A DNA stretch of 10,331 bases, from NCBI GenBank assembly GCA_016873575.1, contig VGWY01000083.1, positions 1 through 10,331 on the forward strand. Direction: 5' to 3'. The position numbers were made by a program, and so were the translations under genes. A model generated the notes under the pieces. The model was not told the origin of the DNA and searched no databases. It was given only the letters and a program-made list of their open reading frames with translations. The stretch comes from Nitrospira sp. (GTDB lineage Bacteria > Nitrospirota > Thermodesulfovibrionia > Thermodesulfovibrionales > SM23-35). Positions 4,736 through 10,331 of the stretch are shown in pieces (position 1 is the stretch's first letter; the number at the start of each line of letters is the position of its first letter).

Positions 4736-7700
4736 TCACCTCCCCTTCTCTGCCGGCTTGGCCGGTTTCTTTGCTGGCAGCTTCTCCACATTGGCCAGAA
4801 AGACCTTATATTCAGGAATGGCTGTATTGGCATCCCCGATGGTTGGGGTGAGCAGGTTTGCACTTTCTCCCCCGTCCTTAGGAATCAGCCAGCCATAGCA
4901 CCATGGTAGACCAATCTCATGGATTGTCTGGCCAGCAACCTTAAAAGGCTTCCAGCGTTTCGTAACTATTGCAACTGCTTCAATCTTTCCTCTTGGGGAT
5001 GTAACCATAACACTCTCTCCGTTCTTGATTCCCCTGAGGGCAGATAGCTCCTCACTAATTTCTACAAACATCTGAGGTTCTGTCTCTACCAGATAGGATT
5101 GGTACCTTGTCATAAGACCTGTCTGCCAGTGTTCTGTAACCCTGTAAGTTGTTGCAACAAACGGAAATCTCGGATCACAGGTAGTATGCGCATAGTCTTT
5201 GAAGAGGGCTGTTGTCGGATTGATCCTCTGTGAAGAAAGGGGATTTTTTTCAAGCGGACACTCAAGGGGTTCATAATGCTCCGGTAATGGCCCATCGGAT
5301 AACCCAGGGCCAAAGATGGAAGCTACACCATCAGGCTTCATTATGAATGGTAATTTCCCGCCTTCTACTCCCATGGGTGGTGCAGGCCCATCTGGCACAT
5401 CTCCAACCCATTTGCCTTTTCCATCTGCTCCAACTTCCCATTTAATAACTGCCCTCCTTGGATCAAGAGGATTCCCCTGCGGATCAACAGAGGCACGGCT
5501 ATATAAGATTCTGCGGTTTACAGGCCATGCAAATCCCCATTTTGGGAAGATATTTGCTGAAGCAACAGATGTTTTATCACGGCGTGCCATCATATTGCCT
5601 GCCTCTGTATAGCTCGCACTGTAGATCCAGTTACCGCAAGAGGTCCGACCATCAGCAAGGAGAAATACAAAGGATGGGACCAACGTTCCCTTTTTGTATG
5701 CCTTTTTGTCCACAGGATGTTCAGCTATATCCTCAAGGAAGTAACCATTTATCTCCTTTGCAACAAGATGGGTATTGATCTTTCCGTCTGGGGCATAATC
5801 CCACTTCAGTTTGAGAATGGGATCAGGAGATGCACCCTTTTCCTTCCCATAAAGTGATTTAATCTTCATATAAAGCTCATGGACAATCTGTCCGTCTGCC
5901 TTTGACTCTCCAGCAGGCTCCACAGCCTTATTACGCCACTGAGCTGTGCGGGCACTATCCGAAATGCTTCCTTCCTTCTCAACATACATGGCGGCAGGAA
6001 GCAAGAAGACTTCTGTCTTTATCTTTTTAGGGTCCATTCCGGATTCCTTCTTCCAGAAGGAGCTTGTTTCATTCTCAAATATGTCTATATCTACCATCCA
6101 GTCCAGTTTTGAAAGGGCCTCTCTTGCATGATGTGCATTCGGGCTGCTACAGGCAGGGTTCATACCCATACAGATAAAACCAGAGAATTTGCCTTTATAC
6201 ATCTCATCGAACATAAAAAGCCATGAGGCATTCTGGCCATCATCAAGCTTTGGTAGCCATTGGTAGCCAAACTCGTTGTCTTTTGTCCCGCTATCCCCAT
6301 ACACAGACTTCAGGAAACTTGCTATATACTTAGGCCTGTTTCCCCACCAGTTAACGCTCATAGGTTCTGCTGTCTTTGGAGTGTTCTTTTCATTGTATTT
6401 CGCAAGGCTCACATCTGAGGCCCTAAATGAAGGGTTGTATCCAGGAATAATATGGAAGAGCAGGGCATGGTCAGTAATACCCTGGACATTGGATTCACCT
6501 CTCAGTGCATTTACTCCGCCTCCAGCCATACCCATGTTACCAAGGAGCATCTGAACTAATGAGGCTGCACGGATGTTCTGGGTGCCTACCGTATGTTGAG
6601 TCCAGCCCATGGCATAGAGCATTGTCCCTACCTTATCCGGTTTCCCTGTGGTTGTATATGCCTCATAGACCTTGATTAAATCTTCCTTTGGAGTCCCGGT
6701 GATATTTGAAACAGTGTCTAAATCATAGCGGGAATAATGTTTCTTGAGAAGCTGATAAACACAGCGTTCGTGCTGAAGGGTTGTATCCTTCTTTGGAATA
6801 CCTTTTTCATCCTTCTCAATTGCCCAGAAGGATTTATCATAAGATCTCTTTTCTGGATTGTAACCAGAGAAAAGCCCATCTTTGAAATCATACTTTTCGC
6901 CTACAATAAACGATGCATTGGTATAATTGACTACATAATCCTTTTGAATCAGATCGTTATCAAGGATGTACTTGATAATACCACCTATGAATACGATATC
7001 CGTACCAGAACGAAGCGGGGCATAAATATCAGCCTTGGCTGATGTCCTTGTAAACCTTGGATCAACATGGATGATTTTTGCTCCCCTGTCCTTAGCCCTG
7101 AGTACCCATTTCATGGCTATGGGATGGTTTTCAGCAGTATTGCTTCCCATGATCAATACACAATCGCTTATGCCTATGTCAGTCCAGCTATTGGTCATCG
7201 CCCCACGTCCAAACGACTCTGCCAGAGCCGCTACAGTGGAGCTGTGTCAGAGACGGGCTTCAAATTCTATATAGACAAGACCGAGAGAGCGGAGGAATTT
7301 CTGATAAAGCCATCCCTCCTCATTGTTGATATGTGCACTGCCTACTGCAGCTATACCGTTACAGCGATTAACCACCTCGCCTTTTGCATTTTTCTCTATA
7401 AAGCTTGCATCCCTGCTCTTTTTAATCCTCTTGGAAATCTCATTCAGAGCCCAGTCCCATGACTTTGTTTCCCATTTTATACTGTTTGGTGCACGATACA
7501 TAACCTTAGTAAGCCTTTTCGGATTGGTCACCAATTCATACGCCCCTGCACCCTTAGCACAGAGGGCCCCTTCACTCACGGGATGATCAGGGTCACCTTC
7601 GATATTGATAACCTTTCCGCCACTGGTGTGCACAATCTGACCGCAGCCTACTGAACAATAGCAACAGACAGTGGTTGTTTCCTTGGCTCCTTTGATCCGG

Positions 7701-7813
7701 AGTTCAGTGGCATAGGCTTCAACAGGAGTAAGGTCAAACCCTAACTGGCTTAGAGTAGCACCGGCAATGGTTACACCAGAGAGCCTTAAAAAATCTCTTC
7801 TTGTAACATTCAT
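4736..7813 (-). CDS. fdhA: Periplasmic formate dehydrogenase catalytic subunit, selenoprotein (in-frame UGA)
   Basis: Oxidises formate to CO2 (or the reverse) at a Mo- or W-bis-MGD centre. The reading frame is interrupted only by a TGA at 7249-7247 (codon 189). Sequence on both sides is in the same frame and reads EARL-U-HSSTVAALAESFGRG, the conserved selenocysteine site of this family, so TGA is Sec and the protein has 1025 residues. Start at 7813 (MNVTRRDFLRLSG) is chosen because it follows GGAGG at good spacing and opens a twin-arginine signal with likely cleavage after about residue 35; an upstream ATG at 7921 gives an implausible extension. Cys50, 53, 57 and 85 bind a [4Fe-4S] cluster, with Lys87 next to it. 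His190 follows Sec, and Arg438 in LRGESNVQG matches the catalytic Arg. The C-terminal third is the dinucleotide-binding domain. Needs SelA/B/C and an FdhD-type chaperone, none in this window. Confidence 0.95.
7205..7246 (-). promoter_or_regulatory. Candidate bacterial SECIS element in fdhA
   Basis: On the - strand the UGA (7249-7247) is followed after 16 bases by CGGCTCT-GGC-AGAGTCG at 7230-7214, a 7-bp stem (one G-U pair) with a GGC triloop. Two more weak pairs can extend its base. Bacterial SECIS hairpins sit just after the UGA and bind SelB; the position fits. The apical loop differs from the E. coli fdhF element, and the actual fold and SelB recognition are inferred. Confidence 0.6.
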
Positions 7814-7922
7814 AATACTAACCCTCCTTTCTTTAAATTTTATATGGTTAACTGAAGACAAAAATCTGGTGAGAGAATGTGGATTGTTTCTTTCCACCTG
7901 TAGGGGTACTTCATGATACAAA

Positions 7923-7951
7923 ATTGTATACTCTCTCTATCCCTAAGTCAA
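7923..7951 (-). promoter_or_regulatory. Near-consensus sigma-70 promoter of fdhA-fdhB
   Basis: On the - strand TTGACT (7951-7946) and TACAAT (7928-7923) are separated by exactly 17 bases, each with 5 of 6 matches to the consensus. Transcription would begin near 7916, giving a leader of about 100 bases before the fdhA ATG. The leader contains a weak hairpin, GTGGA/TCCAC at about 7880-7900, and I recognise no riboswitch in it. The promoter means fdhAB can be expressed apart from smsCB. Confidence 0.75.
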
Positions 7952-7983
7952 GTTAATATTCCAAAAATTGCTATAAAAATTTC

Positions 7984-9234
7984 CTATAAAGCCTCTTTTG
8001 CTGTAGCCTGTATAACCTCCTTAATATTCCTGTCAAGGAACTCCGGGATATAAGGAATATCTAAGTTTAAAAACCCCGATGTTATCACAGAAACAGCATC
8101 TTCTTTAGAGATACCTCTTGACATTAAATATTCAACCTGTTCCTCAGCTATGGGGCCTATAGAGGCTTCGTGAGAGAGCTCTGCCTTTAATGCACCTGCA
8201 GAAATCAATTGTGGTATGGCATAAATATTTGCCTTATTGGAGAACACAATTCCACGACAGTCAAGATGTGCTAAACAATAACCTTTTGTCTTTGCAATCA
8301 GGTCTCCCCTTGAATAAATCACACTCTCATCTGCAGCTATTGTCCTTGCAACAGATTCGCCTCTCGTGTTCTCTCCTTCGAGGATTATCCTTGAACCAAG
8401 ATCTATGTAAGAGTCTTTAAGACCATAGACAACCGTGTTGAACTTTGCAGAAGCATTAGCTCCTTTGAGATAAGCAACAGGGAATGCCTGAATGGACTTT
8501 ACCGGTTTTAAAAGCACATAGTTATTGATAAAGGAACCATCCTCTTCGACAACGATCCATGTTCTTGGCCTTACATTGAAATTTTCTGCCCAGTTATGGA
8601 TCATTGTGAAGAAAAGTTTTCCGCCTTTCTTGACATAAAACTCGGAGATTCCAAGATGTATCCCTTCGGCATCACTTTTGGACAATGTACAGCCGGTTAT
8701 TACCTGAAGTTCTGCGCCTTCTTCTACAATGATGATATTGTGAACATTTTGACTTATATAGTTTTCTGCAACCAATAAACATGACTGCACAGGATATTGA
8801 GGTTTCTGATGCGGGAATACCCTGATGAAATACCCATGGGTCATATGCAGTGCAGCCTGAGCAGTGTATTTATCCTGATCAACAGGAACTGCCTTCCAGT
8901 AATAGTCTTCCATCCAGTCATATTTTCTGAGTGCATCTGTAGTGCTCATTATCTCGAGCTGACCTTCATACGCCTTGTTCAAGTTTTCATAGACAACAGA
9001 TTGATCAACCTGCATATATGACCCGGACCTTTGTTCTTCCTTTAAATTGATTCCTGTCATAATAGCAGCTTCTTTTGCCTGTTGGGAAAGGCCTTCGAGA
9101 CTCTCTATCTTCCCCCGTTCAATGTGCTGGGTATAACGCGAAAGGTCTATGTCAGGACCGAAGGCTGCCTTTTTATCTTTTGCCTTCTCAGCTCTTACCT
9201 CTACTTCGGAAAGGTATTTATCACTTATCGGCAT
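7984..9234 (-). CDS. smsB: SmsB / SufB-D-like Fe-S cluster scaffold
   Basis: A 416-residue member of the SufB/SufD family, the scaffold on which Fe-S clusters are built with a SufC-type ATPase. The C-terminal core is diagnostic: YCLAHLDCRG (319-328, Cys320 and Cys326), LSHEASIG (353-360), then EEQVEYLMSRGISKEDA (364-380) and a GFL motif. LSHEA combines the SH of SufD (CSHGA) with the HEA of SufB (LEHEA), as expected for a single ancestral-type subunit that forms a homodimer. The N-terminal half is short compared with E. coli SufB. Only SmsB and SmsC are present, with no SufS, SufE, SufU or SufD next to them. The start overlaps the smsC end by 10 bases and has a strong AGGAGGTG site. The name smsB follows the proposed SUF-like minimal system; sufB is the usual database label. 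Confidence 0.85.
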   Translation of the reverse strand: MPISDKYLSEVEVRAEKAKDKKAAFGPDIDLSRYTQHIERGKIESLEGLSQQAKEAAIMTGINLKEEQRSGSYMQVDQSVVYENLNKAYEGQLEIMSTTDALRKYDWMEDYYWKAVPVDQDKYTAQAALHMTHGYFIRVFPHQKPQYPVQSCLLVAENYISQNVHNIIIVEEGAELQVITGCTLSKSDAEGIHLGISEFYVKKGGKLFFTMIHNWAENFNVRPRTWIVVEEDGSFINNYVLLKPVKSIQAFPVAYLKGANASAKFNTVVYGLKDSYIDLGSRIILEGENTRGESVARTIAADESVIYSRGDLIAKTKGYCLAHLDCRGIVFSNKANIYAIPQLISAGALKAELSHEASIGPIAEEQVEYLMSRGISKEDAVSVITSGFLNLDIPYIPEFLDRNIKEVIQATAKEAL

Positions 9235-9962
9235 TCAGCGCACCTCCTGTAACCATGCTTTTTTATCTCTGACAATATATCTCTCGGATTTCCCCTGCAG
9301 ACTAAATTCCCGTCAACGACTATATACCCCTCATCAGCATTCACGAAATCAAGGATATAGCCAGTGTGCGTTATAATGATGGCGCTCCTCTTCGGGTCTT
9401 TTACCTTATCCTTCCCTAACAGTGAATTGATAGCTTCGCCTACGAGGGCTATGTTTTCAATGTCAACACCTGATTCCGGCTCGTCAATGAGGACCAACTC
9501 AGGTCTTTGCACCATCAGTTGAAGGAGTTCTGACCGTTTCATCTCTCCCCCTGAAAACCCTTCATTCAGTCCCCTGTCTAAATGGCCCGATAGGTGGAGC
9601 TTTTCTATGTGAGAGATAAGCTTTCCCTTCTCAGCTCCATCATTTGACATTATTTCGATCATCTTTCTCAAGGTAACGCCTTTCACTGTTGGAGGTCTCT
9701 GGAAAGAAACACCGAGACCAAGATGCGCCCTTTCATAAAGATCTTTATCAGTGACATCCTCTCCCTTGAAATATATCTTTCCCTGCTCAACTCTATATCT
9801 CGGGAAACCCATGAGTGTCATGATAAAAGATGTTTTACCAGCACCATTCGGCCCGAATAACATATTGATTTCTCCATAATTCATAGAGAAATGAACACCC
9901 TTCAAAACCTGTCTGTCTCCAACAGAGACCCACAGGTCTTCAACATTTAACATCTCTTGCAT
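9225..9962 (-). CDS. smsC: SmsC / SufC-like ABC ATPase for Fe-S cluster assembly
   Basis: A 245-residue cytosolic ABC ATPase, the energy partner of SufB-type scaffolds. Walker A is GPNGAGKTS at 37-45, the Q-loop is Gln88 in SFQRPP, and the signature is FSGGE at 136-140, followed by MKRSELLQL as in SufC. Walker B is LVLIDEPESGVD at 156-167 and the H-loop is His199. All catalytic residues are in place. The SufC-specific DEPESGVD (where transporters have DEPTSALD) excludes a transport role. The ATG at 9962 follows GGGAGGGG at suitable spacing; a second ATG lies three codons on. It is the first gene of the leftward pair and overlaps smsB. Two C-terminal cysteines (242 and 244 in RRCAECR) are unusual and might bind metal. 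Confidence 0.88.
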   Translation of the reverse strand: MQEMLNVEDLWVSVGDRQVLKGVHFSMNYGEINMLFGPNGAGKTSFIMTLMGFPRYRVEQGKIYFKGEDVTDKDLYERAHLGLGVSFQRPPTVKGVTLRKMIEIMSNDGAEKGKLISHIEKLHLSGHLDRGLNEGFSGGEMKRSELLQLMVQRPELVLIDEPESGVDIENIALVGEAINSLLGKDKVKDPKRSAIIITHTGYILDFVNADEGYIVVDGNLVCRGNPRDILSEIKKHGYRRCAECR

Positions 9963-10028
9963 ACTTCACCCCTCCCTTCAAAGGACGATATGTATATTTT
10001 TATAATAAATAAAGTAGATAAAAAATTC

Positions 10029-10057
10029 TTGACTTCCATGTATCTTTGTAGTCTAAT
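10029..10057 (+). promoter_or_regulatory. Sigma-70-type promoter facing right
   Basis: TTGACT (10029-10034) and TCTAAT (10052-10057) are 17 bases apart, each with 5 of 6 consensus matches. It faces the partial gene at 10308, giving a leader of about 245 bases that would include the inverted repeats. It may be chance in A/T-rich DNA. Confidence 0.45.
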
Positions 10058-10113
10058 TATTTTAGGATTCAAATTATTTTGTATTTTGTAATATTGCCGT
10101 CAGGTTTCTTTTT

Positions 10114-10182
10114 TGTCATTCCCATGGAAGTGGGAATCCATAAAAAATAAACATCTGGATTCCTACTTCCACAGGAATTGAC
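10114..10182. repeat. 27-bp imperfect inverted repeat of the CATTCC/GGAATCC type
   Basis: Left arm 10114-10140 starts TGTCATTCCCATGGAAGTGG. The reverse complement of 10156-10182 starts TGTCAATTCCTGTGGAAGTA. They differ at three positions and one indel, around a 15-base spacer. Each arm is itself a small dyad, e.g. ATTCCCA/TGGGAAT at 10118-10137. Repeats of this kind are widespread in intergenic DNA of proteobacteria and related anaerobes, and their function is unknown. Confidence 0.65.
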
Positions 10183-10183
10183 A

Positions 10184-10198
10184 TGAGCCCTTGGCTCA
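10184..10198. repeat. 6-bp perfect hairpin
   Basis: TGAGCC-CTT-GGCTCA forms a 6-bp stem with a three-base loop, one base after the preceding inverted repeat. No T-run follows, so it is not a classic terminator. Confidence 0.5.
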
Positions 10199-10225
10199 CA
10201 AATGAGCATAAAAATATCCTTAATG

Positions 10226-10266
10226 CCCCCTTTGGCAAAGGTCGGTACGACTTTGCTAAAGAGGGG
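10226..10266. repeat. Long imperfect hairpin, CCCCTTTGGCAAAG type
   Basis: CCCCCTTTGGCAAAG (10226-10240) and CTTTGCTAAAGAGGGG (10251-10266) pair with small bulges. The stem continues inward through GTCG/CGAC around a GTA loop, so nearly all 41 bases can fold. It is of the CCCCCTTTGCTAAAGGGGG dispersed repeat type common in environmental anaerobe genomes. It lies about 40 bases before the start of the rightward gene. Confidence 0.6.
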
Positions 10267-10307
10267 AATTTTCGGGTCAATGACATTGAAGAAAGGGGGG
10301 GGGAACC

Positions 10308-10331
10308 ATGAAAAAAATATTAAGTTCTGCA
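10308..10331 (+). CDS. Start of a rightward gene, truncated by the window edge
   Basis: ATG at 10308 follows a run of nine G (10295-10303), a strong purine ribosome site four bases upstream. Eight codons are visible (MKKILSSA). The lysine-rich start followed by hydrophobic and small residues is what a Sec signal peptide would look like, but the gene cannot be identified. Confidence 0.5.

Larger units (their letters stand above)
9963..10307. other. Divergent spacer upstream of smsC with nested repeats
   Basis: No gene is evident in these 345 bases. The part next to smsC (9980-10080) is very A/T-rich and must hold the leftward smsC promoter, but I find no well-spaced -35/-10 pair on the - strand. 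It also holds a rightward promoter (10029-10057) and three inverted repeats between 10114 and 10266, listed separately. Confidence 0.55.

Noticed and set aside
4736..7198. Open frames on the + strand opposite fdhA and smsB (e.g. 5316-5612, 8190-8420)
   Set aside because: They lie opposite strongly conserved coding sequence, have no ribosome sites and no recognisable domains; they are frame shadows.
7199..7249. Frameshift or nonsense mutation in fdhA
   Set aside because: Both sides of the TGA are in the same frame, the sequence between the TGA and the next ATG is fully conserved in type, and the TGA is at the known Sec position.
7814..7921. 36-residue N-terminal extension of FdhA from the ATG at 7921
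   Set aside because: It would place the twin-arginine motif internally, starts at about the predicted transcription start, and lacks a good ribosome site. The ATG at 7813 has GGAGG and opens a normal Tat signal.
10029..10057. GACT...AGTC symmetry as an IscR/Rrf2-type operator upstream of smsC
   Set aside because: On the - strand GACT and AGTC are 15 bases apart, with poor match to either known IscR motif; the same bases are better explained as a + strand promoter.

Overview
The window looks like chromosomal DNA of a strictly anaerobic, respiring Gram-negative bacterium with a moderately AT-rich genome. Three things point there: a periplasmic (Tat-exported) selenocysteine-containing formate dehydrogenase, a minimal SUF-like iron-sulfur pair (one SufB/D-type protein plus one SufC-type ATPase), and intergenic spacers full of short dispersed inverted repeats. 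I would guess Nitrospirota (Thermodesulfovibrionia-like) or a sulfate-reducer-like lineage formerly placed in Deltaproteobacteria. This is inference from gene content only.

Left third (1-3585, all + strand). This is a patchwork of surface-glycan-type genes and toxin-antitoxin modules. It starts with the C-terminal end of an unidentified protein, then a ~100-bp broken copy of a cupin gene. Next come a type VII MntA/HepT (MNT/HEPN) module, a 35-codon orphan ORF fused by start/stop overlaps to its neighbours, the intact cupin gene, a BrnT/BrnA-like type II module, and a DegT/StrS sugar aminotransferase resembling perosamine synthases. The two cupin segments form direct repeats that bracket the MntA/HepT module.

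Middle spacer (3586-3998). No convincing gene. It holds several hairpin repeats and, at its right end, a strong rho-independent terminator for the leftward formate dehydrogenase operon.

Right two thirds (3999-9962, all - strand, read right to left). smsC (sufC-like) overlaps smsB (sufB/D-like) and is followed by a 170-bp gap carrying a near-consensus sigma-70 promoter. Then come fdhA (1025 residues, in-frame UGA read as selenocysteine at residue 189, followed by a candidate SECIS hairpin) and fdhB (three predicted [4Fe-4S] clusters). Sms proteins would build Fe-S clusters; the formate dehydrogenase needs four of them plus Mo/W-bis-MGD and Sec. FdhAB has no membrane subunit in view, so it probably passes electrons to a periplasmic carrier such as a multihaem cytochrome.

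Right end (9963-10331). A divergent spacer with a plausible rightward promoter and three families of nested inverted repeats leads to the first eight codons of a rightward gene that leaves the window.

I see no CRISPR array, tRNA, rRNA or insertion sequence transposase. The most unusual points are the direct-repeat-bracketed toxin-antitoxin module, the perfect dyad at its promoter, the doubly coupled 35-codon ORF, and the in-frame UGA with its hairpin in fdhA.
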